Origin: Sphingobium sp. CCH11-B1
GTDB taxonomy: Bacteria > Pseudomonadota > Alphaproteobacteria > Sphingomonadales > Sphingomonadaceae
Direction of reading: 5' to 3'
DNA length: 19,089 nucleotides
Assembly: GCF_001556865.1 (NCBI RefSeq)
Contig: NZ_LSJY01000082.1
Location: 1-19,089 of the forward strand
Positions 5,697 to 12,743 of this stretch are shown piece after piece (the first letter of the stretch is position 1; every line of letters starts with the position of its first letter). The translations under genes were made by a program, and so were the position numbers. The notes under the pieces are model-generated. The model saw nothing but the letters and a program-made list of their open reading frames with translations, ran no database searches and was not told the DNA's origin.

Positions 5697-7757
5697 GTGA
5701 CATGGCGTCCAGCGAGACGCCCAGGTACATCCACATTGGACTTATTGAATACCCCTGTCTCAAGGGGCCGCTACGTCTTCGACTTGGAGACCAACGGCCT
5801 CTTGGGAGAGGTCACCCGTGTACACTGCGCGGTCCTGTATGACCTCGATACGCATGAGCTTATGGGCTTCCGGCCCAAAGACCTCGGCAAGTTTCTCAAG
5901 CTCTACCGATCGGCCACGCTCCTGGTCGGCCACAACATCATCGGTTTTGACGTTCCCGTCATCGCCAAGCTGTACGGCCTGTCCCCTAATGCCGACTGCG
6001 AGCTGATCGACACGCTCCCGCTGGGCCGGCTGATCTATAGCGACATAAAGCAGGACGACTTCCCGAGGGCCAAGGCCTGGAAGAAGTACAAGCAGGCCCT
6101 GGAGGAGTGGCAGTCCCGCAATCCGGACGGCCAGTACCCCTACGCCAGTAAGGCCCCTCAGGAGTTCCCCGGCCAGTTCGTCGGGTCCCACTCGCTGGAG
6201 GCCTGGGGTTACCGCCTGGGCCACGAGAAGAAGGGCGACTACTCCAAAGAGATGAAGGCGAAGGGGCTGGACCCCTGGGCCGAGTTCAACGAAGCCATGT
6301 TTGAGTACATGCTTCAGGACGCCCGCGTAAACGTGGGCCTCTATGAGCATCTCATCGCGCAGGAAGGCTACTCGCCCCTCGCGGTTGCCCTTGAGATGGC
6401 CTGCCAAGCCCTGTGTTGCCGAATGGAGCGCAACGGGTGGCCGCTGGACGTCCGGAAGGCCGAAGAGCTCTACGCGACACTCTGCGCTCGCCGCAGGGAG
6501 CTTGAGAAAGCACTCGTGGCAGCCTTTCCGCCCTGGCGGGTCCGGCTGGAAGACTTCATCCCCAAGCGGAACAATAAGTCCAAAGGTTACCTCGCGGGCG
6601 TCCCAGTAGAACGCTGGGAAACCCGAGAGTTCAACCCGGCTTCGCGAGATCACATCGCGGACCGGCTGATCGACAAGTATGGCTGGAAGCCCACTGAGTT
6701 TACCGATGGCGGCTCCGCCAAAGTGGACGATGAGGTCCTACAGCGCCTCCCATATCCAGAAGCCAAAATCCTCGCCGAATACTTCCTGATCCAGAAACGG
6801 CTCGGGCAGGTCGGAGAGGGCAGTCAGGCCTGGCTAAAGCAAGTCAGCAAGAAAGGTCGGATACATGCACGCTACAACAGCAACGGCGCTCTCACGGGCC
6901 GCGCGACACATAGCAGCCCCAATATCGCCCAGGTCCCGGCTGTACGTGCGAAATATGGACGGGACTGTCGAGTTCTGTTCCATGTCCCCGCAGGCTGGAC
7001 CCAACTTGGCGCAGACCAAAGCGGCCTAGAGCTTCGCTGCCTTGGCAGCTTCATGGCTGCCTTCGACGGCGGCAAATACATCGAAGTCGTTCTTCACGGT
7101 GATATCCACTGGGAGAACGCCAAGGCCCTCTTCGGCCTCCCCGAAAATACCCCCCGCTACGAAGAGTTCGACGCGGACGGTCATGGCATTGCCATCCCGA
7201 AAAACGAGAAGATGCGCGACGTCGCCAAGACGTTCATTTACGCATTTCTGTATGGGGCAGGGGATGCCAAGCTCGGCTCCATCATCGGCAAGGGCCGCAA
7301 GGCGGGCGAACAGCTCCGCGCTCGGTTCCTCAAGAAATTCCCGGCGCTCGCACGGCTCATTAAGGCTGTTAAGGCGGCAGCCGAGAAGGGCTGGCTGAAG
7401 GGCCTTGACGGCCGCAAGCTGCCCATCCGCAGCGAACACGCCGCCCTTAACACGCTCCTGCAATCGGCGGGGGCCGTCATCTGTAAGAGCTGGATCACCA
7501 AGGCCGAAAAGGCGATCATGGATGCCGGTCTCAAGGTCTCCGAGGGCCTCGGAGAGGACTGGGATGCAGACGCCGATGTCGTCATTCTCGGTTGGGTCCA
7601 CGATGAGTTACAGGTCGCCGTGAGGCATGGCCTGGAAGAGCAAGTCTCCGCGATCCTGATTGAAGCCGGACGGAAAGCCGGCGACCCTTTCGCTTCGTGG
7701 AAGTGTCCCACGGACGTGGAGGTCAAGCAAGGAACCGACTGGGCAACGTGCCACTGA
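5697..7757 (+). CDS. T7-type family A DNA polymerase with 3'-5' exonuclease (gp5-like)
   Basis: Replicates the genome. N-terminal exonuclease motif FDLETN (T7 DIEAN), then GHNIIGFDVPV and GSHSLEAWGYRLG; polymerase motif A GADQSGLELR, motif B RDVAKTFIYAFLYGAG, GLDGRK, HAALNTLLQSAGA and motif C WVHDELQ; the end DWATCH matches T7 NWAICH. 686 residues versus 704 in T7. Between the thumb (FPPW) and FNPASRDH only about 31 residues replace about 68 in T7, so the thioredoxin-binding insertion is reduced, while an extra ~24 residues precede motif B. The start is uncertain: GTG 5697, or TTG 5736 with AGG 10 nt upstream; homology begins near residue 25. Confidence 0.95.
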   Translation: MTWRPARRPGTSTLDLLNTPVSRGRYVFDLETNGLLGEVTRVHCAVLYDLDTHELMGFRPKDLGKFLKLYRSATLLVGHNIIGFDVPVIAKLYGLSPNADCELIDTLPLGRLIYSDIKQDDFPRAKAWKKYKQALEEWQSRNPDGQYPYASKAPQEFPGQFVGSHSLEAWGYRLGHEKKGDYSKEMKAKGLDPWAEFNEAMFEYMLQDARVNVGLYEHLIAQEGYSPLAVALEMACQALCCRMERNGWPLDVRKAEELYATLCARRRELEKALVAAFPPWRVRLEDFIPKRNNKSKGYLAGVPVERWETREFNPASRDHIADRLIDKYGWKPTEFTDGGSAKVDDEVLQRLPYPEAKILAEYFLIQKRLGQVGEGSQAWLKQVSKKGRIHARYNSNGALTGRATHSSPNIAQVPAVRAKYGRDCRVLFHVPAGWTQLGADQSGLELRCLGSFMAAFDGGKYIEVVLHGDIHWENAKALFGLPENTPRYEEFDADGHGIAIPKNEKMRDVAKTFIYAFLYGAGDAKLGSIIGKGRKAGEQLRARFLKKFPALARLIKAVKAAAEKGWLKGLDGRKLPIRSEHAALNTLLQSAGAVICKSWITKAEKAIMDAGLKVSEGLGEDWDADADVVILGWVHDELQVAVRHGLEEQVSAILIEAGRKAGDPFASWKCPTDVEVKQGTDWATCH

Positions 7758-8173
7758 TGCGCCCAGAGCACCTTACCGGCGCTGCCAGTGAGCATTTCGC
7801 TGCCGCTTACTTCATGTCGCGGGGCTACGAGGTTTTCTGGCCTGCAATACAGCAGGGGACGGCCGACTTCGTGGTCCGGCAAGGGCGGGATTACGGCTCC
7901 GTCCAAGTGAAGACTGCGGGATGGAATAAAGCATCCCCACCGTACTCATATCTCCAATGCCGTATCCGGCCCAATACCCCAGCAGGCGCAACACGGAAGC
8001 CTGTAGACGTCGCTGACCTTTATGCGATCGTTCACGGCTTTGACATTTGGGTCATTCCGTCTTCCGAGATTGATAGCTCAAATTTGTCGCTCGGTTCTAC
8101 ACGCGAGCCCCGCAAGGCCACCCGCTGGGACCAATATAAGGACAGCGTCATACAAAGTGGCTCTGCCTCCTGA
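7757..8173 (+). CDS. PD-(D/E)XK endonuclease-like protein
   Basis: 138 residues from an ATG overlapping the polymerase stop (TGATG). The sequence begins with a helix (GAASEHFAAAYFMSRGYEVFWP) and then shows GTADFVVRQGRDYGSVQVKTA, i.e. a D followed about 12 residues later by Q-V-K, the PD-(D/E)XK nuclease core with Gln in place of the second acidic residue. This arrangement is common in small phage and intron-associated nucleases and in some resolvases. Substrate unknown; coupling to the polymerase suggests a role in DNA processing or recombination. It overlaps the next gene by 17 nt. Confidence 0.75.
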   Translation: MRPEHLTGAASEHFAAAYFMSRGYEVFWPAIQQGTADFVVRQGRDYGSVQVKTAGWNKASPPYSYLQCRIRPNTPAGATRKPVDVADLYAIVHGFDIWVIPSSEIDSSNLSLGSTREPRKATRWDQYKDSVIQSGSAS

Positions 8174-8399
8174 CATCCCCCCGGCGCTCCTTCCGGTCCT
8201 TCAACGGGCCTGGGAGCGCCCCTTCCTTACACGTTCCGATTTCGCCCGCGCCCATGCGGACGAAGTCGCCATCGCATCCTGCCTGGGCCTCCTAACGGTC
8301 CGGCACGACCCCGCAACATGGGGCCGATCGTGGCGCATTACCGCACGCGGCCTCTCCCTCTTGGCGATCCAAGAGACCCCCTGGGAGATTACCCAATGA
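8157..8399 (+). CDS. Small hypothetical protein, winged-helix-like
   Basis: 80 residues from a GTG start (VALPPDIPPALL). Two helices (LLPVLQRAWERPFLTRSDFARAHADEVAIASCLGLL) are followed by a short beta hairpin (TVRHDPATWGRSWRITARGLSLLAI), compatible with a winged-helix fold, but no family is recognised. It overlaps the nuclease-like gene upstream, and its stop overlaps the next ATG (ATGA), which supports it being a real translated member of this tightly packed operon. AAGGAC lies about 13 nt before the GTG, a long spacing, so the start is not certain. Confidence 0.6.
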   Translation: MALPPDIPPALLPVLQRAWERPFLTRSDFARAHADEVAIASCLGLLTVRHDPATWGRSWRITARGLSLLAIQETPWEITQ

Positions 8400-9022
8400 A
8401 GTTCCCCCGTTTCTATAATCCGTTCGCTCGTATCCGCGCCCTCGTGGCCGCCAATGCCCGCCTGAAGGAGCGCAACGTCCTCATCCGTGACGACAACCGC
8501 GCCTTGCGCTCGGCCGTCCGTACCCTGCGGAATGAGCAGCGTGCCGCTGGCTTCGAGATCATCGCCCTCAGCGACAAGTGGCGCTGCCTCTACAATGACG
8601 TCGTTACCGAACTGGACGTCACCGAACAGGCGAACGAAGCGTTCATGATCGAGCGCGAGGAGCTGAAGGCCAATATCGCCCTCCGCGATGCCGTGGGCGT
8701 CCAGCTCGTGTCCTGCCTCATGGCGGCCGAACAAGTCATCACGGCCAATGATGCCTCCCTCCAGCTCGCCCAGCAGGCGAACGAAGAGCTCGCCGCCGAA
8801 ATCCTGGAGCTCCGCACGGACACCCAACAGCAGGCCGGCGAGACCCTCGAAGTCGTCGGCTACGTCAAGGCCTGCGAGAGCTCCCTGGCTGCGGCCGGCA
8901 TCGTCATCGTGGACACTGAAGAGAATGGCCCGCGCGTCCTGGTGGACACTCAGGTCCTCTTGGCGGCCCTCAAGGCCGGACAGGTCGGCACGCTGACCCA
9001 GGAAGCCAGCGAGGCGGCCTGA
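8396..9022 (+). CDS. Coiled-coil protein of unknown function
   Basis: 208 residues from an ATG that overlaps the previous stop. Residues ~10-60 and ~75-150 are long charged helices with heptad-like spacing of Leu/Ile/Ala (RIRALVAANARLKERNVLIRD and QQANEELAAEILELRTDT), so a coiled coil is likely. The C-terminal ~40 residues are more beta-like (GIVIVDTEENGPRVLVDTQV). No transmembrane segment, no family recognised. It is directly coupled (TGATG) to the holin-like gene, so a scaffold or membrane-associated role is possible but unproven. Confidence 0.7.
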   Translation: MKFPRFYNPFARIRALVAANARLKERNVLIRDDNRALRSAVRTLRNEQRAAGFEIIALSDKWRCLYNDVVTELDVTEQANEAFMIEREELKANIALRDAVGVQLVSCLMAAEQVITANDASLQLAQQANEELAAEILELRTDTQQQAGETLEVVGYVKACESSLAAAGIVIVDTEENGPRVLVDTQVLLAALKAGQVGTLTQEASEAA

Positions 9023-9273
9023 TGCTCCTGCGGCTCCATCGGATCGGCGGGGCCGTAAAGCACCTCCTGACCGCTAAGGACGGCGAGACCTATACGCCCG
9101 CGCGGGTCTATTGGTGCCTCGCGGCCCTGACACAGATCGGCCTGAGCATCTGGCACACCGCCGTCCTCGGGCAGGCCTTCTCATCAACAGACTTCGGCAC
9201 CGGCATGGGGCTCGTCCTCACGGCGGGCGGCCTTGGTGTCTGGATCACCAGAAAATCGGAACCCGACGAATGA
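9022..9273 (+). CDS. Holin-like small membrane protein
   Basis: 83 residues with an amphipathic, basic N-terminus (LRLHRIGGAVKHLLTAK) and two hydrophobic helices, about residues 29-48 (VYWCLAALTQIGLSIWHTAV) and 57-76 (GTGMGLVLTAGGLGVWITRK), ending in a charged tail. Size and topology fit a class II holin, and the FGTGMGLVLTAGG pattern is common in small phage membrane proteins annotated as holins or unknowns. A holin would let the amidase encoded at 1805-2269 reach the periplasm. Spanin genes lie about 0.8 kb downstream. Start overlaps the upstream stop (TGATG). Confidence 0.6.
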   Translation: MLLRLHRIGGAVKHLLTAKDGETYTPARVYWCLAALTQIGLSIWHTAVLGQAFSSTDFGTGMGLVLTAGGLGVWITRKSEPDE

Positions 9274-9677
9274 TCGACGTAACCAAGCCCCTAGAATTGG
9301 CCGATGGCCGCCCCGTTACCTTCAACCGTTTTGACCATGACGGGGACATCGTTGTGACTATCGCGGGTGCGGGAACCGGCCGCGTTTTTCGCCCTGACGG
9401 CGTCCATTGGCTCGAAGAGCTCCCAAACCTCCGCAACGTGGCGGAACCTGTGGCCCCCGCAGAGCCCTTCGAGTTCATCGACGTTTCGGTAGAGGTCTCC
9501 CGGACCTACACGTTCCCGACCGGAACCGTGACGATCGACAAGCCCGAGAAGCTCCATGTCAGCCCGTCACACTCGCACCGGCTGATCGACGCAGACGGCC
9601 GCTCGCATTACGTGCCCGCTGGCTGGCTGCATCTGTCCTGGACCGTGAAGCCGGGAGCGCCGCATTTCGTCGCCTAA
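9270..9677 (+). CDS. Hypothetical beta-rich phage protein
   Basis: 135 residues from an ATG overlapping the holin-like stop (ATGA). The N-terminal half is a small beta domain (RPVTFNRFDHDGDIVVTIAG); the C-terminal half contains VEVSRTYTFPTGTVTIDKPEKLHVSPSHSHRLID and a YVPAGWLHLSW segment, all suggesting a second beta unit. No enzyme motif seen. After its TAA, a further ~58 coding-like codons continue in the +1 frame (see the candidate at 9664-9852), so its C-terminus may be longer than it appears. Confidence 0.75.
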   Translation: MIDVTKPLELADGRPVTFNRFDHDGDIVVTIAGAGTGRVFRPDGVHWLEELPNLRNVAEPVAPAEPFEFIDVSVEVSRTYTFPTGTVTIDKPEKLHVSPSHSHRLIDADGRSHYVPAGWLHLSWTVKPGAPHFVA

Positions 9678-9852
9678 AGTCACCTCCGACACCTACCGGC
9701 ATCCCTCCGGCCATTACGGCTACCGCATCTATTTAGACGGCTCTGAAGTTATCGCTTCGGGGCCGTTTTTGTTTGAGCGGGACGCTGCGAGGACCGGGGC
9801 GCACTTTGCGGCGGACCCGAAGGCCCTGGTGGATTTCCTATCCCGCGCATGA
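9664..9852 (+). CDS. Coding-like reading frame without a standard start codon
   Basis: This 62-codon frame, +1 relative to the preceding gene, has codon use like the neighbouring genes (third position mostly G/C) and reads like a real protein (YGYRIYLDGSEVIASGPF, FERDAARTGAHFAADPKALV), ending at TGA 9850. There is no ATG/GTG/TTG near its beginning. An ATT at 9664 has GGAG 6 nt upstream; alternatively it is reached by a +1 shift at the end of the 9270-9677 gene, or it is a remnant. It conflicts with the terminator at 9736-9770 and the minus-strand gene ending at 9749. Confidence 0.35.
   Translation: MSSPKVTSDTYRHPSGHYGYRIYLDGSEVIASGPFLFERDAARTGAHFAADPKALVDFLSRA
9736..9770 (+). terminator. Rho-independent terminator-like hairpin
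   Basis: ACGGCTCTGAAG and CTTCGGGGCCGT pair over 12 positions (two G-T wobbles) around a 6-nt loop and are followed by TTTTTG. It would end the polymerase-holin operon. The stop codon of the minus-strand gene lies in its loop. Confidence 0.75.
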
Positions 9853-10072
9853 GCAATTGCCGGATGCGGTTGCGGGCGGCGTTCGCGTTCTGAGATCGGC
9901 CTATGTCGTTTTCAGCGTGTAGCGATTTCCAGAACCACACCAGGGTCTCCCGCTCGACCCCCCAGTCCCGCAGGAACCGCATGGCCTGCACCACTTGAGC
10001 GCCAGCGCCGGAGCTCCTTCCAGCCTGATCGGCGGCCCGGTCCACAATCTCGATAGCTTCTCTCAGGTTCAT
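9749..10072 (-). CDS. Minus-strand helical hypothetical protein
   Basis: 107 residues from an ATG at 10072 with AAGAGG 4 nt upstream. Residues 1-75 are helical with good codon use (LREAIEIVDRAADQAG, AQVVQAMRFLRDWGVERETL, ARNRIRQLLMRG). The last ~30 residues are Pro/Ser/Gln-rich with poor codon bias and lie opposite the plus-strand frame at 9664-9852, so the ancestral gene may have ended near 9850. No recognised family. It is antisense to the surrounding operon, like the genes at 2759-3337 and 5351-5653. Confidence 0.6.
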   Translation of the reverse strand: MNLREAIEIVDRAADQAGRSSGAGAQVVQAMRFLRDWGVERETLVWFWKSLHAENDIGRSQNANAARNRIRQLLMRGIGNPPGPSGPPQSAPRSSQRPAQTKTAPKR

Positions 10073-10113
10073 CCCGCCTCTTTAGCGCGGTGAGAACAGA
10101 CAAGGAACAGAAA

Positions 10114-10518
10114 ATGCCGACGCCCTTAGTCAACTGGAAGGACGCCGCACGGTTCCTAGCGATCCCGCTGGGCACTCTCGCGCTCGCCTTCGGGGTCTAC
10201 CACTTCGTCACCGGACCCCAACGGGCCCGACAGGAAGCCGCCCAGGCCTCCGCAAGTGCCACCACGTCCCAAGCCGGCATGAAGGCCGCCCAGGACGCCC
10301 TTAAAATCACCGTCGATACGCAGGCCGTCACAGGTCGCATTGACGTCGTCACCCAAGGAAACCGCGATGCAATACTTGCCGCTCCTGGCGCGACTGAAGC
10401 GCTGGGGACTGATCTTCACGACACCGGCCTTCGCGCTCTCTGCCTGCGCGACACCTACCGTCTACAACCGGCCTGCGAGCAGTTGCTCCACGCTGATCCC
10501 GTCCAGCCTCCGAGCTGA
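10114..10518 (+). CDS. Inner-membrane spanin (Rz-like)
   Basis: 134 residues from an ATG with AGGA 7 nt upstream; a GTG at 10090 would add eight residues. One N-terminal transmembrane helix (residues ~14-33, FLAIPLGTLALAFGVYHFVTG) is followed by a periplasmic, Ala/Gln-rich helical domain, the usual i-spanin topology (N-in, C-out). The outer-membrane partner gene starts inside this gene in another frame, the classic Rz/Rz1 arrangement, which strongly supports the call. Works after the holin and amidase to fuse inner and outer membranes. Confidence 0.85.
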   Translation: MPTPLVNWKDAARFLAIPLGTLALAFGVYHFVTGPQRARQEAAQASASATTSQAGMKAAQDALKITVDTQAVTGRIDVVTQGNRDAILAAPGATEALGTDLHDTGLRALCLRDTYRLQPACEQLLHADPVQPPS

Positions 10519-10702
10519 CACGGACGGGGCCTCGCTGCCCCTTGACGGCTCCCAAGGCTCATGGGTCGTCTTCGGCGATGCCCAGACGGGCCAGCTCGAA
10601 AAGGCCAACGTGACCAAGCGGGCGGCCATCGAGATCGTGGAGGCCTGCGAGAAGCGGGACCAGGAAGCCGAACGGGCCATCACCGGGAAGAAACGGAAAT
10701 GA
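10367..10702 (+). CDS. Outer-membrane lipoprotein spanin (Rz1-like)
   Basis: 111 residues from an ATG with AAGGAA 6 nt upstream. The N-terminus has a basic region, hydrophobic stretch and lipobox LSAC with the lipidated Cys at residue 27. The mature part is polar with further cysteine(s) and a charged helical C-terminus. It overlaps the i-spanin gene by 152 nt in a different frame and extends well past it, i.e. an overlapped rather than embedded pair. Longer than lambda Rz1 (60 aa). The stop overlaps the next ATG. Confidence 0.85.
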   Translation: MQYLPLLARLKRWGLIFTTPAFALSACATPTVYNRPASSCSTLIPSSLRADTDGASLPLDGSQGSWVVFGDAQTGQLEKANVTKRAAIEIVEACEKRDQEAERAITGKKRK

Positions 10703-10956
10703 TTGTCTCGATAAAATTCCCGTCAGTCTGGCAGGACGCGCCCATGGGTACGCCGTTCGCCACTGTCCAGCGCTCTCAGACTGTCGAGTTTAAGCTCGGT
10801 CTAGGGCCATGCGGGAAGACCGTTACGGGACTGAAAACCGACAACGATCGGGAGTTCTTCTACATCCTCCAGTCCCATGACGACGGCACACACAAGCGGT
10901 TCATGTATCGCCTGTGTCAGATCGTCGGCCGCATCGAAGTCGAGCTGGCCGCATGA
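10699..10956 (+). CDS. Small hypothetical protein
   Basis: 85 residues from an ATG overlapping the o-spanin stop (ATGA). Beta-rich (MIVSIKFPSVW, TVEFKLGLGPCGKTVTGL, REFFYILQSHDDG, HKRFMYRLCQIVGRIEVEL); two cysteines. No family recognised. The start is supported by the overlap; the frame opens upstream but those codons lie within the spanin gene and lack codon bias. Confidence 0.65.
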   Translation: MIVSIKFPSVWQDAPMGTPFATVQRSQTVEFKLGLGPCGKTVTGLKTDNDREFFYILQSHDDGTHKRFMYRLCQIVGRIEVELAA

Positions 10957-11162
10957 AAGCCCCGCAGTACGCCTATTCAATCGTCCTTTGCCCTGGCTGC
11001 GGAGGGAAAGGGCACAAATCCCGGCACGAGTGCACGGATTATCACCGGGGCGAGTACGACGTGGTTTTCTCCTCCTGCCAAATATGCGGCGGGGACGGGC
11101 GGCTGCGCCAGACGGTGACGACCACTTTTGAACGTCTCCAGCACCCTCAGATCACCGAATAA
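10953..11162 (+). CDS. DnaJ-type zinc-binding (CxxCxGxG) small protein
   Basis: 69 residues from an ATG overlapping the previous stop. Two CxxCxGxG motifs, CPGCGGKG (about residues 14-21) and CQICGGDG (about 43-50), are the zinc-binding repeat of DnaJ cysteine-rich domains and would bind one zinc ion. No J-domain is present. Such stand-alone proteins are frequent in phages, with unknown partners. An acidic/aromatic stretch (YHRGEYDVVFSS) separates the motifs. Confidence 0.75.
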   Translation: MKAPQYAYSIVLCPGCGGKGHKSRHECTDYHRGEYDVVFSSCQICGGDGRLRQTVTTTFERLQHPQITE

Positions 11163-11177
11163 CGAGAGTTTCCCAAC

Positions 11178-11525
11178 ATGAAGAAGTTTGTCCTGGCGGC
11201 CCTGGCGACCGTCTCCCTGTCCCTTGCTGCCTGCGGCGGAGCCCCTGAGGTGGACCCATGTCTGTCGGCTCCCGACGTGAAGCAGTGCGAGGCCACGCGG
11301 GCCGCCTCCGCGTCCGGCAATAACGACGCGCTCCTGTATGGCGTCGGCGGCTACCTCCTGGGCTCCATGATGGGCGGCGGTTCCTCGCGCTCGACCCATA
11401 CGACCGTGGAGAAGCACTACTACAGCCCGCGCCCGAGCTATCGGCCGTCGTATCGTGCCCCGTCGTACGGTTCGTACAGCAGCCGCTCGACCTTCCGCAG
11501 CTCCTTCGGTCGCCGCCGCTTCTGA
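11178..11525 (+). CDS. Small lipoprotein with Gly-rich and Ser/Tyr/Arg-rich tail
   Basis: 115 residues. Clear lipoprotein signal MKKFVLAALATVSLSLAAC with lipobox LAAC and lipidated Cys19. A helical segment is followed by a glycine-rich hydrophobic stretch (YGVGGYLLGSMMGGGSS) and a low-complexity C-terminus of repeated SYR/SYG units (residues ~80-115) ending RRRF. The spanin pair is already present, so this is an extra envelope protein; superinfection exclusion or adsorption blocking is a guess. CACCGAATAACGAGAG precedes the ATG; the Shine-Dalgarno is weak (GAGAG). Its stop overlaps the next start. Confidence 0.8.
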   Translation: MKKFVLAALATVSLSLAACGGAPEVDPCLSAPDVKQCEATRAASASGNNDALLYGVGGYLLGSMMGGGSSRSTHTTVEKHYYSPRPSYRPSYRAPSYGSYSSRSTFRSSFGRRRF

Positions 11526-11728
11526 TGCTCCTGTCCTCCACGAAGAAGCGCGGCCCCTCAGTGCGCTATGAGGTCCGCTACGGGGGCGGTCGGAAGCCAT
11601 TCGATCGCCTGGAGGGCGAGGACCCCGAGAAGCACGCAAGGGCCTTCGCGAACCTTCAGCGGACCAAGCCGAACGGCTGGGCCCAGATAGAGCGCGTGAC
11701 GACTGAGATCATCGAGAGGCGCAGCTAA
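11525..11728 (+). CDS. Small basic hypothetical protein
   Basis: 67 residues, ATG overlapping the lipoprotein stop (TGATG). Arg/Lys-rich (KKRGPSVRYEVRYGGGRKPFDRL) with a C-terminal helix (EKHARAFANLQRTKPNGWAQIERV). No family recognised; basic composition would suit nucleic-acid binding, but that is only inference. Its stop overlaps the following small gene. Confidence 0.6.
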   Translation: MLLSSTKKRGPSVRYEVRYGGGRKPFDRLEGEDPEKHARAFANLQRTKPNGWAQIERVTTEIIERRS

Positions 11729-11904
11729 TGGGCGCTCTCTACCCCGGCGCTCTGTCGCTCGCCCGTCCTCCGCTTTCCACCAGCCTTATTGAAGGCGTGT
11801 ACACCGTAACCCCCGGCGAGCCCCGCAAGTGCCTCCCGGCCCCCATCAATCCCAGCCCGGAAACCAAGCCGGAGCCCCTGCGCCAGACTGAGACATCCGG
11901 ATAG
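11728..11904 (+). CDS. 58-residue proline-rich hypothetical protein
   Basis: Read from an ATG overlapping the previous stop (TAATG), ending TAG at 11902. Sequence is Pro-rich and largely disordered (LARPPLSTSLIEGVYTVTPG, then PAPINPSPETKPEPLRQT). The codon-third-position G/C bias and stop/start overlap support expression. It contains one of seven GTGTACAC palindromes (11797). No family recognised. Confidence 0.5.
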   Translation: MGALYPGALSLARPPLSTSLIEGVYTVTPGEPRKCLPAPINPSPETKPEPLRQTETSG

Positions 11905-11954
11905 GATTTTTCCTCTTTCCTACAGGTGCGGATAGAACATAATGAGAACAAACG

Positions 11955-12743
11955 ATGACGACTCAGCTCCTCATAGATGCCGACTTTGTGCTCTATCGCG
12001 CCTGCGCGGGTGCCCAGCGGGAACACGTTTGGCCGAACGATGCGGGCCAGAAGGTCCACACAATTTCCGCGAGTTACGATGAAGCCCTAGAAAAGTTTGA
12101 AGGGTCTGTGAGCTCCTACATGGGCAAGCTCTTCGCCGATGAAGCGATCCTGATTTTCAGCGGGGACGCCAACTTTCGCAAGGATGTCTGGCCGCTCTAC
12201 AAGGCGGACCGTACGGCACCCAAGCCCGCCTGTTATTGGGCGATCATCGACCATCACCGGCAGGCCGGGAAGTACCGCGTGGTCTCCGAGCCGTGCCTGG
12301 AAGGTGACGATTACATCGGCATCCTGGCGACCCGCCCGAGCCCCATTCGCCGCGTCATCGTGTCCGAAGACAAGGACATGCAGACGCTCCCGAATGTGGA
12401 AATCTGGCGGCAGGAACGGCTGATCGAAACCGACGCGGACAGCGCCGATCACTTCTGGCGCTTGCAGACCCTCATGGGCGACACAACGGACGGCTACCAC
12501 GGTTGCCCCGGCATCGGCCCCAAGAGTGCCGAGAAGGTCCTGGCGAAGGCCGGCGACCCCTGGGCGAACATCCTACAGGCCTACGAGGACGGCTGCCGGA
12601 AGAAACCGGAAGCGCTCGAAAAGGCCGGCGTGGAGACCCCCGAGGACCTTGCGCTCCTCAATGCGCGGCTCGCCCGCATCCTCCGACACACTGACTGGGA
12701 CGGCAACGCACGGCGGCCGATCCTCTGGAGTCCTGAAGCATGA
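11955..12743 (+). CDS. 5'-3' exonuclease, FEN family (gp6-like)
   Basis: Degrades host DNA and removes RNA primers. 262 residues (T7 gp6: 300). Metal-binding N-terminus LLIDADFVLYRAC (Asp 8 and 10), then LIFSGDANFRKDVWPLYKADR, EGDDYIGILA, VSEDKDMQTLP and a helix-hairpin-helix DGYHGCPGIGPKSAEKVLA, in family order. The ATG at 11955 has only a weak Shine-Dalgarno, after a 50-nt AT-richer gap that could hold a promoter. It is the first gene of the nucleotide-metabolism run; its stop overlaps the nucleotidase start. Confidence 0.92.
   Translation: MTTQLLIDADFVLYRACAGAQREHVWPNDAGQKVHTISASYDEALEKFEGSVSSYMGKLFADEAILIFSGDANFRKDVWPLYKADRTAPKPACYWAIIDHHRQAGKYRVVSEPCLEGDDYIGILATRPSPIRRVIVSEDKDMQTLPNVEIWRQERLIETDADSADHFWRLQTLMGDTTDGYHGCPGIGPKSAEKVLAKAGDPWANILQAYEDGCRKKPEALEKAGVETPEDLALLNARLARILRHTDWDGNARRPILWSPEA

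Noticed and set aside
5760..6653. 297-codon minus-strand frame opposite DNA polymerase
   Set aside because: High-GC antisense artefact; the opposite strand encodes unmistakable polymerase motifs.
10977..11639. 220-codon minus-strand frame over the lipoprotein region
   Set aside because: Arg/Ala/Gly-rich shadow of the zinc-motif protein and lipoprotein genes.
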